A stretch of DNA of 64,000 nucleotides, taken from positions 806,001-870,000 of the forward strand of contig JADKAM010000001.1 in the NCBI GenBank assembly GCA_016715365.1. The letters run 5' to 3'. Positions 1 to 12,300 of the stretch are shown one piece after another. The notes beneath the pieces were generated by a model. The model was given only the letters and a program-made list of their open reading frames with translations, made no database searches and had not been told where the DNA came from. The translations under genes and the position numbers were made by a program. The stretch's first letter is position 1; each line of letters starts with the position of its first letter. Source of the DNA: Chitinophagaceae bacterium. GTDB lineage: Bacteria > Bacteroidota > Bacteroidia > Chitinophagales > Chitinophagaceae.

Positions 1-3000
1 CCTACAACAACAACCTTTAATTTCACAGGTGGTGCACAAACCTTTACCGTTCCTGCAGGTGTAACATCAATCAACTTTACTGCACTGGGTGCAGAAGGTG
101 GTGCGGGGGCAAACGGAACCAATAATGGTGGTACGGTAGCTGGTGGTGCAGGTGGTAAAGGATCAAGAGCAACAGGAACACTGGCGGTAACACCCGGCCA
201 GGTACTGAATATATTTGTAGGTGGCGCCGGAGGTACCCCTACAGCTGGATTTAACGGTGGTGCTGCCGGTGGTAATGCCAATGCCGGTGGTGGTGGTGGA
301 GCCAGTGATGTAAGATTCCCTGGTGCAGCTGCAGCAGACCGTATCTTAACTGCTGCCGGTGGCGGTGGTGGAGGCCGTGGCGGTTGCGAAGGTATCATTG
401 GTGCTCCCGGCGCTGGTGGTGCCGGTGGTAACGGAGATGGCAACGGTACAGACGGTGGTAATTCTGTTACCAATAGTGGTGTAGCCGGTGGCGGATTTGG
501 AGCGATTGGAACAGCACCCGGCGGAGCCGGTATCGGTTGCAGCGGTTTCTTAGGAGCACCTGGTTTAGCTGCCTCCGGAGAAAATGGCGGTAATGGTGGC
601 GCAGGCCAGTCTTGCTGCTGCTTTAGTTTTGGAAGTATTCCCGGCGGCGGCGGTGGTGGCGGTGGCCAGCTTGGCGGCGGCGGTGGTGGCGGCGGTTCTG
701 CAGGAACTGTAGCATGCCTGGGTAATGATAAAGGAGCTGGTGGTGGCGGTGCCGGTGGTACCTCATACACTGGTGGTGTAACATCCGGTGCGGTTACAAC
801 CAATATTCAATCAGGCAATGGTCAGGTTATATTGAACTATAATGTAACTACGGTTTGTAATGGTCCAAGTATAAACTTTACCATAACAGTTAACCCAACT
901 CCTGCAGTAAATGCAATACCTAACCAGGTAGTTTGTCAGAATGCACCAACAGCCCCTGTAAACTTTACAGGAACTCCTGCCGGTGTAGTATTCCAGTGGA
1001 CAAACAATACACCTGCCATTGGTCTTGCAGCAGCAGGAACAGGTAATATACCTTCATTTATTGCTCAAAATCCGGGTACAACCCCATTGGTAGCAACAAT
1101 TACCGTTACACCAGTAACAGGACTTGCTGCACCAGTTGTAACAACATATAATTTTACCGGTGCAGTTCAAACCTTTACGGTTCCTGCCGGTATCACTTCA
1201 GTAAATCTTAAAACCTGGGGAGCACAGGGTAATTCCAGTGTATCTGGAGCTGCCGGTGGATTAGGCGGCTATGCCGAAGGCAATCTTGCCGTTGTTCCCG
1301 GCCAGATATTAAATGTACTTGTAGGTGGCGGCGCAGCCAGTTCACTTACCGGAGGTTTCAATGGCGGAGGTGCTGGTGGAACAAACCCCGGTTGTGCAGC
1401 AGCACAGGCCGGTGGTGGTGGTGGAGCAAGTGATGTAAGAATTGCTCCTTATTCATTGGCAAACCGCGTGATTGTAGGAGCCGGTGGCGGCGGAGCAGGC
1501 GGTGGACGTGTTGCTGGTTGTGGCAGAGGAACCGGTGGTGGTGGCGGCGGCGGTCTATATGGCGGCGGCGGCGGTTCTGCGTGGATTGGATCTGTTGCAG
1601 GCTGGACCCTGGCTACAGGCGGAACGCAGGCAGCGGGTGGTGCCGGAGGCACTTCAACTTTTGCAACTGTTCCGGGAAATAATGGAACTGCCGGCACACT
1701 TGGTGTTGGCGGAGCCGGTGGTGTGGAAGTAAGCAGCAATCAGGCAGGAACAGCAAATGGTCCTGTTGGTGGTGTCGGCGGCGGTTTAACCGGCGGTGGC
1801 GGAAACCACCCTGGAATAGGTAATTTTGTCGGCGCAAGTGGCGCAGGTGGTTCATCTTATATCGGTGGTGTTACCGGTGGTATTACCACAGCCGGTCTGC
1901 GCACAGGTGCTGGCCAGGTTCAGATTACATATACACCGGTTAGTGCGGCAACCTGTTTCGGTACACAACGTACATTCACCATTACTGTTAATCCAAATGC
2001 TAATTTGGTTATTGTAGCAGATCCCGGCACAACCTTGTGCGAAGGAGATCCTACATTATTAACAGTGTATGATGCTGCCGGAACATCCGGACCTGTTTCT
2101 TTAACACAATCAGCATCCCAGGTACCTGTTGCAGGATCAGTATCCTGCAATGCAGGCGGATTACATACAGATAACAGTTACTGGAGGGCTTATAATCTTG
2201 CAACAGCAGGTTTACCATCAGCTTTAACAGTAACCAACGTAACCTTTGGTATTGAGCAGGCTTCTGGTGGAGCTCAGCCTGTAACTGTAAATTTATATAC
2301 TCAGAATGCAGGACCAGCTTTCCCTGGTGGCACACGTACTTTAGTTGGTACACAAGCTGCAACAGTGAATAACGCAACTTTAACTACACAAACTGTAACA
2401 TTTACAACACCGGTTGTTGTTTCTAATACAGCGGTATTGATTGTAGAATTATTTACCCCAAGCGGACAGGCTACAGGTCGTTCTTTCTTTATAGGCAGTA
2501 ACCCGGCAGCTCAAACGGGCCCGAGTTATTTATCTGCTGCAACCTGCGGAGTTAACACTCCTACCGATGTAGGAACGATTGGTTTCCCCAATATGCATAT
2601 CATTCTGAATGTGGGTGGAACAGTAGCTGGTACCGGTCCTCAATCAACGGGTACCTTCTTATGGAGTCCTGCTTTGGGTTTAAGTTCAACAACTTCAAAT
2701 CCTGTAGCTGCTTCGCCGATGAATACAACAACTTATACAGTGGTACGTACTACGGCTGCAGGTTGTGTTGCAACAGGCCAGGTAACGATAACAGTTAATA
2801 AGCGTCCTGTAGTTACTACACAACCAGCCAACCAGGTAAGGTGTGTGGGTAATACAGCCACCTTTACAGTAGGTGCAACCGGAACCGGTTTAACCTATCA
2901 GTGGCAGGTAAGCACAGCAGGTTGTGCGGGTCCATGGACAAACCTGACCAATATTGCTCCTTACTCAAACGTAACTACAGCAACCCTTACTGTTAACCCG

Positions 3001-6000
3001 GTAACGCAGTTGATGAGTGGTTATGCATACCGTTGCATAGTAAGTGGTACTTGTGCTCCGTTTATTCCACCAACCAACGTATCCAACTGTGCTACTTTAA
3101 CCGTGAATGCCAATCCTAATATTGCCGTTACCCCTGTGGGTCCGGTATGTGGCGGAGTAGCCGGTATTAACGGAACAGCTTTATCGGTAGTTGCGGGAGC
3201 ACCACCTGTACCAGGTAACGTTACAGCCAATTCAGGAATGATCAATGTACCTATTCCTGATGGAACAGGCGCAGCGGCTACCACGAACCTTACGGTTGCG
3301 GGTGTACCAGCCAATGCAACGATTACCGAGATCAAGGTGAACATGAACATTAACCATACATGGGTAGGTGATGTGGATGTGAACCTGAGAGCACCAAATC
3401 TTGCTATATTGAACCTGGTAGGCGGCTTAGACGGCGGAACAGGCGGTAATGCAACAGACAACTTTACCAATACGGCCTTCAGTTCACTGGGTGGTTTAGC
3501 CATCAGTGGCTTTGCGGCCCCACGTACAGGTACGTTTGCAGCAGAAGCCCGTGCAGGCTTTGGCCCTACCGGATTTATTCAAACAGTAAATACCTGGGCA
3601 GGTTTAGTGCCACCGGCAACGCCACTGGCAGCTAATGGCCAATGGACACTTGCAGCGGGCGACTTTGCAGGAGGCGATGTCGGAACGATCACCAACTGGT
3701 CAATCAGTGTAGATTATACCACACCGGGTAATGGTACCCAGGTACTTTCTTATGCATGGTCACCACTGGCAGGTTTATATACCAATACTATTGCTACAAC
3801 CGCTTATACAGGAACCAACCTGTCAACGGTATATGCAGCACCAACAGTACAGACAACTTATACAGTAACAGCTACTGATGTGGCAACAGGTTGTTTCACC
3901 AATGCAAGCGTATTGGTTAATTATACACCACCTGCACCAACGATAACACCAAGTTCAGTTACGATGTGTCTGGGAGATCCTGCTGTTAAGCTGAAGGCTA
4001 CTTCTTCATCTTCAGGTACTGTTACTGTTAATTCAGGTACATTGGCGCTGGCCATTCCTGATGGCCCTGCAACATGGCCTCAAACTTTATTCCCTGGAGT
4101 TGCTACACCAAATCTTGCGGTTTCAGGTGTTCCTGCAGGCGCAACAATTACAGGTATGAGTGTTAAGTTGAATTTAACCCATACTTACATTGCAGATATG
4201 GTGATCGTGTTAAAAGCTCCTAATGGAAATGTATTTAACCTGGATGCTGTTATTAACAGAACAGGAGGAGCCGGAGCTAATTTTGTAAATACGGTTATCA
4301 GCTCTGCCGGAACCACATTACTGAGTGCAGGTGCACCTCCTTATACGGGTACATTTGCACCTGATGCTGCCGGTGCAACATTTGTTGCAGCAGGGTTTAC
4401 TTTCCTGGCGGTCCTACATCACCTGCCGGTTACATACCAAATGTAGCGTCATACAGTGGCCTTTATTCAGTGCCTAACGGTAACTATACCCTTGGCATCT
4501 ATGACTGGGGAGCAGGCGATCTGGGAACATTAACCAACTGGGAATTAACGATCAATTACACCGTAGGTGTTGTAGCTTCAGCAGCTATCTGGAGTCCTGC
4601 AGCCGGATTATTCTCTGATGCAGGTGCAACAACGGCCTATGTAGCGGGAACGAGGGTTGATTCGGTATGGGCTAAACCAACGCCATCCGGAGTTTATCCT
4701 TACACCGCAACGGTGAACAATATGATCAACTTCAATGCTGTTCCTGCAACACCAATGGCAGGCGGCAACGGTAATAACCTGGTAGCGTTCAATGTTAAGA
4801 ATAACAATGCGTTCCCTGTAACCCTTGCCGGAATAGCCAGCAATGCCTTTGGTTCAGGAGCTGTGGTTTCAAGAGCATTCTTTAAACCATCAGCCATAGC
4901 AGGTAACCCTGGAGCCATCAGTGCAGCCAATGGCTGGAACCAGTTTGGAACAGCTAATAATAATGTTACAGCCAATGTATTGAACCCGTTGATGAGTGGT
5001 TTAACCCTTCAGATCCCTGCAGGAGCCACTTATGGCATTGCAGTGGATATGACAGGAGCAACCTTCCCTGCTTACACCAATGGTGCAGCAACAACGGTTA
5101 CTTATTCAAACAATGGTTGTGATATCATCACCGGTGGTAATGTTGGATGGGGTGGCCCTGCCGCTCCTGGTTCAACAGTAAACAATCCAAGGAACTTTAA
5201 CGGAACCGTTACCTTCCTGGTATCTGGTCCTGGAACCTGTCAGTCACCTGCAAGAACAGTGATTGTAACAGTTAACGAGCCAACGGTTCTGAATGCCAAT
5301 ATACCGGCCAACCAAACTATCTGTACAGATAAGGTAGCCACCTTTACTACAGCAGTTACAGTAGGAAGCGGTCCTCACAGCTATCAGTGGCAGGTAAGCA
5401 CCAACAATGGTGTTAGCTGGACCAACGTAGCCAATGGCGGTGTTTACAGCGGAGCTACTACTGCAACTTTAACAGTTACAGCACCTCCTGTAAGCATGAA
5501 CGGATATCAATACCGTGCTATTGTAACCGGTGCTGCACCTTGTGCTGCACAAACATCAAGAGTTGCAACACTTACCGTTAACCCATTACCGGTTATTGTG
5601 ATCAGTGCTGCACCTTATACCAGCCTGTTACCAGGTTTACAAACTACCCTGTCTTCAACCGTTACACCAAACCCTGCCGGAGCCAATGGCTATAGCTGGT
5701 TGCGCAACGGCGTGGTGTTAAGCAGCCCTGCATTGGGTGTGGTTAGCGGAATAGGCACCGGTAGCTTAAGGCTTGATGTAGATGGCCAGGGTGATTATCA
5801 ATTGAGGGTGACCGATGTTAACGGATGTACCAATATATCCAACACCATCACCATCAAAGATTCTGCAAGCGGCAAATGCTTTATCTATCCAAACCCAACC
5901 AGTGGTAAGTTCCAGGTTAGGTATTACAGTGTTGCAAACAACGTGTTGCCAAGATTCTTAACTATATATGATTCTAAAGGCGACAGGGTGTTTGTACAGA

Positions 6001-6131
6001 ATTACACGATCGGAAGACCATACGACAGGATGGATGTTGATATGAGAGCATTTGGAAAAGGACTCTACTGGGTTGAAATTGGTGACCTTAACGGTAACCG
6101 TTTAACCATGTGCAGAGTGGTGATACAATAA
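1..6131 (+). CDS. Giant modular T9SS-secreted protein, 5' end outside window, one frameshift
   Basis: The reading frame is open from base 1, so the gene starts upstream. Visible modules in order are a glycine-rich module (about 1-830, with a Cys-Cys-Cys in an AGQSCCCF context), a PKD-like module, a second glycine-rich module (about 1140-1930), PKD/Ig-like modules, two P-domain-like beta-sandwiches (about 3220-3720 and 4020-4560), further Ig-like modules, and a C-terminal T9SS type A sorting domain (YPNPTSGKFQVRYY near 5885). The frame is lost at about 4404-4405, where this copy has CC and the tandem paralogue has CCC; an early stop follows at 4444-4446 and the rest reads on in another frame to 6131. 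With one base restored the gene is continuous. The product should be exported by T9SS and held at the surface or released. Its N-terminal function is unseen, but by comparison with the next gene it could be a protease or adhesin. Confidence 0.85.
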
Positions 6132-6186
6132 TCAATAACTAATCAGTTATACAATCCCCCCGATATTTTTCGGGGGGATTTTTTTT
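3103..6186 (+). repeat. Long near-identical direct repeat, copy 1 of 2
   Basis: This stretch matches 12545-15628 almost base for base, at an offset of 9442 that becomes 9443 after three single-base indels. It covers the 3' third of the giant gene, the stop codon and the terminator hairpin. Identity is lower in the first ~200 bases and near complete afterwards, which suggests recent duplication or gene conversion. Confidence 0.9.
6153..6186 (+). terminator. Rho-independent terminator after first giant gene
   Basis: AATCCCCCCGA pairs with TCGGGGGGATT around a short T-rich loop and is followed by a run of T. It lies 21 bases after the stop codon at 6131. The same hairpin occurs after the paralogue. 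Confidence 0.9.
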
Positions 6187-6312
6187 GGTAGGAAGGGAGC
6201 CAATAAGGGGGTTATTTATTAAATAATCATATCGGGTCAGCTAATTTTAATTCAATCCCATAGTTGTATAATTTATTTTAAAATTAAATGAACAAAAAAG
6301 AGTAAGATTAAC

Positions 6313-6320
6313 TATATTTG
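6313..6320 (+). promoter_or_regulatory. Probable -7 promoter element of the M36 giant gene
   Basis: TATATTTG matches the Bacteroidota -7 consensus TAnnTTTG and sits 23 bases before the ATG at 6344. No clear -33 TTG is seen at the usual 19-21 base spacing, so confidence is moderate. Confidence 0.45.
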
Positions 6321-6343
6321 GTACAATTATCAAACCTATATTT

Positions 6344-9300
6344 ATGAGAAAAATTTACCTGTTTTTCATCTCGCTGACACTTTTATTTACTGCCAACGCT
6401 CAGGTTAACGATAACCTTTTAGCGCAGCAACTGGTAGTGAAGAATGCTGATTCCATTGGATTTTCAAAAAATGACCTGGGCAATTATGTTGTCAGCAGTT
6501 CATATTTTAATGAATCCAGCGGGACACAAATGGTTTACCTTAACCAGACTTTTAAAGGCCTTCCCGTATATAACCAAATGGTTGTACTGGCTTTTAAAGG
6601 AGGTAAATTAATTTCCAAAGCCGGAAGTTTTCTTCCGAATATGGAAACCCTTACGAATGGAGCTGCAGCTTCACCTTCGATTACACCTGCAGATGCAGTT
6701 CGCACTTCTATTTCAGATGCGAAAGCTTCTATGCCAGCCTTGATAACAGCACTTAATACGCTGGAGAATGGCAAAAAATACAATTTTGGCAAGCTGAATA
6801 TTGCAGCAGAAAATGTAACAGCCGAATTGATGTGGGTTCCTGTAGATGATGGAAAAAATATTACAGCAGTTAAGCTTGCATGGCAGGTTCAGCTTTATCT
6901 TGATAAAAATGCAGATTACCTGCATATCAGGGTGGATGCAAAAAACAATACCATTGTTAGCAAAAACACGCTTACTGTTTCTGAAAATTTTGATCAGTTT
7001 ATTACAACCAATCTGCCTGCTTTTATGAAGGCAGGAAATATAACACAACAAAAAGCATTTACCAACACAAGCCTGGTTTCTGAGAATTCTCAGAAAAACG
7101 CTCCTTTAAGCCCAAGCCTTGTAGCTACTGCAAATTATACAGTAATTCCTTTTCCGGCAGAAAGTCCGATACATCCGGGAGGAACTGCAGCCATTCGTAC
7201 CAATCCATGGACATTGGCTGGCGGAAATGCTGTTTCTTTAGGTTGGCATAATGATGGTGCTGCAGATTATACTACTTCCCGTGGAAATAACGTATATGCC
7301 CAGGAAGACAGGGATAATAACAATGCCACTTTTGGTTTAACAGCCAATTCCACAACCACGCCTGACCCTTTAAATTTTACTTATGCGGGTCAACCTGATT
7401 ATACAGTAGCCCCAATAACAGCTGGTTTTCAGCAATTTGCTCTTACCAATCTTTTTTACTGGAATAATCTTGTTCATGATCTTACCTACAATTACGGATT
7501 TACTGAACCTGCGGGTAATTTTCAGAATAATAACCAGGGCCGTGGTGGGGCACAGGGCGATTATGTGATTGCAGATGGCCAGGATGCTGGAGGTACAAAT
7601 AATGCAAATATGGCAACACCTGCTGATGGTGCAAGGCCCAGAATGCAAATGTACCTATGGGATCCGGTTAGGTCAGTAACAACAATGACCGTTAACACAC
7701 CGCCTGTAATTGCAGGTTCTTATAATGCTGTAGAAGGGGCATTTAGTCCGGCAAACCTGCTGGCAAATGTTGGGCCAGTAACTGCTCAGGTGGTTTGGTA
7801 CAACGATGACGCTGCCGGAAATACACACTATGCATGTAATGCACCAGTTAACTCTGTTGCAGGGAAGATTGCACTTATAAGCAGAGGTTTTGGTGGAGCA
7901 GTTTGTACTGCAACTGTACCATTTACAACAAAAGTAAAAAATGCACAGGATGCCGGAGCGGTTGCTGTTATTATGGTAAATAATGTACCTGGTGCCCCTA
8001 TTGTTATGGGTGGCGGGCCAGATGCTACTATTATTATTCCAGCCGTAATGATCTCAGATGTAGACGGAGCATTAATTGCTGCTCAATTAGCAAGTAATGT
8101 GAATGTTACACTGGCAGGTACTGCTGCTGGTACTTTACAGCTGGATGGCGATATTGACAATGGTATTATAGCACATGAATTTTTTCATGGAGTTAGTAAC
8201 CGCTTAACCGGTGGGCCTGCAAACGTAAGCTGTTTAGGTAATTCAGAACAGGCAGGTGAAGGATGGAGCGATTACATGGCCTTAATGATTACTACAAACT
8301 GGGCTACCGCATCTATCAATGATGGATTTAATATAAAAAGGCCCATTGGTAACTATGCATTTGGTTATCCAACAACAGGGCCAGGTATCCGTGCTTATCC
8401 TTACAGTACTAATATGACTGTAAATCCATTAACTTATAGTGATGTACCGGCTGCGGTAGTTCCTCATGGAGTTGGAACAGTATTCTGTACTGCTTTATGG
8501 GAAATGACCTGGCAGCTTATTCAAACTGCCGGTATAACTTCAAATGTGTTTAATTCATCAGGTACGGGTGGTAATGTGATTGCTTTTAAATTGGTAATGG
8601 AAGGTTTGAAATTACAACCTTGCTCTCCAGGGTTCTTAAATGCCAGGGATGCTATTTTACAGGCTGACGTAAATCTTTATGGAGGAGCTCATACCTGTGC
8701 TATCTGGACAGCTTTTGCAAAAAGAGGAATGGGATTCAGTGCCGTACAGGGAAGCTCAAGTAATAACAATGACCAGACTCCTGCTTTCGATCTGCCTCCT
8801 GCATGTTTAGCAGCAACAGCTCCGCTTGTAACAATCAACCAGGCAGCTGCGCAGGCAGATCCTACATCAACATCACCCATTAATTTTACGGTGGTATTTG
8901 ATCAGCCGGTTACTGGCTTTGCAACAGGTGATGTTACCTTAGCTGGAACTGCTGGTGCTACCACAGGAACAGTTACAGGAGGTCCAACAACTTATAACGT
9001 AGCAGTATCAGGTATGACATCTTGTGGAACAGTAATAGCTACTATTCCTGCCGGTGTTTGTCAGAATGCTTCGGCTCAAACAAACGTAGCATCAACCAGT
9101 ACTGATAATACGGTTACATTTAATCTTGCTGCTCCAAACGTTACTATCAACCAGGCTGCGGCCCAGGCTGATCCTACCGGAGCAACACCTATTATTTTTA
9201 CAGCTGTTTTTGATCAGGCTGTGACTGGCTTTGCAACAGGTGATGTTACTTTAAGCGGAACAGCCGGTGCTAATTCTGCCGTAGTTTCAGGCGGTCCTAC

Positions 9301-12300
9301 AACATACACTATAACAGTATCTGGTATGACAGGAACTGGAACCGTAATACCTAGTATTGCGGCCGGCGTTTGCCAAAATGCCTGTGCACAAACCAATACA
9401 GCTTCAACCAGTACAGATAACAGCGTTACTTATAATGCCCCTGCAACATGTACCAATGTGGACCCTGTTCCAAACCAAATAGTTTGTAACAACTCCGCAA
9501 CAACAGCAGTAAACTTTACAAGTGGTACTCCAGGTACTACTTTCAGTTGGGTTAACAATACACCATCTATTGGCCTTGCAGCCAATGGTACTGGTAATAT
9601 CCCAAGCTTTATTGCAACCAATGCTACAGCAGCACCGGTTGTTGCAACTATAACTGTAACACCGGTATTAACTGTTGTAACACCAACAACAACAACTTTC
9701 AATTTCACAGGCGCTGCACAAACCTTTACGGTTCCAACTGGTGTAACATCAATCAACTTTACAGCTTTAGGAGCTGAAGGCGGATCTGGTGCTACCGGTA
9801 CAAATAACGGTGGTACAGTAGCTGGCGGTGCTGGTGGAAGAGGATCAAGAGCAACAGGTACTTTGGCGGTAACACCCGGCCAGGTTCTTAATATATTTGT
9901 AGGTGGCGCCGGTGGCACCCCTACAGCAGGATTTAACGGTGGTGGTGCAGGTGGTAATGCCAATGCCGGTGGCGGTGGTGGAGCCAGTGATGTAAGATTC
10001 CCTGGAGCAGCAACAGCAGACAGAATATTAACAGCTGCCGGTGGCGGTGGCGGTGGTCGTGGTGGTTGTGAAGGTATTTTAGGAGCTCCTGGCGCTGGCG
10101 GTGCTGGCGGTAATGGCGATGGCAACGGTTCAAACGGAGCCAACTCCGGAACTTTCGGCGGCGGTTTTGCCGGTGGTGGATTTGGAGCTATTGGAACAGC
10201 CTTTGGCGCTGAGGGAATTGGCTGTGCCGGTTTCTTAGGTGCACCTGGTATAGCGGCTTCTGGTGCAGCAGGCGGTAACGGTGGCGCAGGACAGTCTTGC
10301 TGCTGCTTTAACTTCCAAAGTATCCCCGGCGGCGGCGGCGGTGGCGGTGGCCAGCTTGGCGGCGGCGGCGGCGGTGGCGGTTCTGCAGGAACTGTAGCTT
10401 GCCAGGGTAACGATAAAGGCGCCGGTGGCGGCGGTGCAGGTGGTACTTCATACACTGGCGGTGTTACTGCTGGTGTAATTACTACCAACATTCAAACAGG
10501 TAATGGACAGGTTGTATTAAACTACAATGTAACCACTGTTTGTAATGGCCCAACAAGCGCATTTACTATCACAGTTAATCCAACTGCAACTGTAAATGTA
10601 ATTGCCCCTCAAACACTTTGTGCCGGTTCACCTACAACGGCTGTAAACTTTACAAGTCCTACACCTAACGTAGTTTTCAACTGGACAAATAATACACCTG
10701 CAATTGGTTTGGCTGCTGCAGGTACAGGTAATATACCATCATTTATTGCTCAAAACCCAGGTAATACACCATTGGTTGCAACTATAACAGTTACACCACT
10801 GGTACCTGTAGGTGGAAGCATTCCTGGTGGCCCTGTTTCTTTCACTAATACAGCAAGCATTGCAATACCTGGAACAGGTACTGGCAGTGGTACTGGTAGT
10901 GCAGCCAATCCTTATCCATCAAACATTACAGTGTCTGGTGTTCCAGCCACTGGTGTTAGTGTACAGTCAGTTACATTAACCAATATTCAACATACATGGT
11001 CTGATGATATTGGCGTTTTATTAGTTGGCCCTGGTGGTCAGAAATTTGTGCCAATGGCAAGAGTTGGAGGATCTGGTGGATTTGATGCTTCAGCAACTGT
11101 TATCCTCAGAGATGGTTCGCCAGCTATGCCTACAGGCACTGCAGCAATACCTTCCGGTACTTATGCGCCAACAGCAGGTGCAGCAGGTGCAATATGGCCG
11201 GCACCAGCTCCGGCAGCACCTTATAGTTATCCTGCGCCAAATGGCTCAGCAACTTTTGCCAATACATTCAATACAACTTCAAACTACAATGGAACCTGGA
11301 GTTTGTATGTTACTGATATGGCTGCTGGTGATGTTGGAACTATAGCAGGAGGTTGGGGAATTACTTTGGTAACTCCAACAATACCAGCTCCTGGATGTAA
11401 TGGTACTCCACGTACATTCACCATTACAGTTAATCCTAATCCTGCAATTGTAATTATAGCAGATCCCGGCACAACCCTTTGTGAAGGCGATCCAACTTTA
11501 TTAACAGTTGTTACAGGTACTGCTTCTCCTATAGGTACATTGTACACACAAACAGGTACTGCAGGTGCATCTCCTAATTCACAGGCATTTGAACCTGCCA
11601 ATGTGCTATTCAATAACCAGGCTGCGGAAGATTTCGTAGTTCCTGCTGGTTCAACCTGGACAATTTCACAGGTTTCGGCCAATGGTCTGTATTTTAACGG
11701 AGCCGGCCCAAGCACTTCGTTCAATGTATCGTTTTACAATAATGCAGGAGGTATTCCGGGCTCTTTGGTTGCCAGTTATACCAACCTTGCTTATACCGGC
11801 GGCGCAAGCCCTGTTATCACCGTTCCCAATACCGTGTTACCTGCAGGTACATACTGGGTATCTATCCAGTCTAATATGTCATTTGCAGCAGGCGGTCAGT
11901 GGGCATGGGGAGCAGCAGGAGCAACAGCTACCGGCAGTCCATGGGCATGGCAGAACCCCGGTGGTGGTTTTGCAGTTTGTCCTACCTGGGGTAATGGTGC
12001 CGTTACCTGTATTCCGGGTACAGACAGGAATCTTTTATTTACTTTAACAGGAACTTCAGTTACAGGTGGTGGTCCACTTGTTCCTGGATATACTTTCTTA
12101 TGGAGCCCTGCTTTAGGTTTAAGTTCTACAACTTCAAACCCTGTTGCAGCTTCTCCAATGAATACAACAACTTATACAGTTGTTGCAACTACACCTGGTG
12201 GCTGTACAAGAACAGCACAGGTAACCATTACAGTTAACAAGCGTCCTGTAGTTACTACACAGCCAGCAAACAATGTAAGATGTGCTGGTACAAATGCCGT

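Noticed and set aside
1449..1739. Pro-rich minus-strand reading frame
   Set aside because: Same antisense effect of a Gly-rich module in the first giant gene.
8828..9434. Tandem ~300-base units that might suggest a CRISPR or satellite array
   Set aside because: They encode two Ig-like protein repeats in frame, with no short spacers and no cas genes.
9430..10491. 353-residue Pro-rich reading frame on the minus strand
   Set aside because: It is the antisense of the Gly-rich module of the M36 giant gene; Gly codons read backward as Pro and Ala. There is no start context or promoter.
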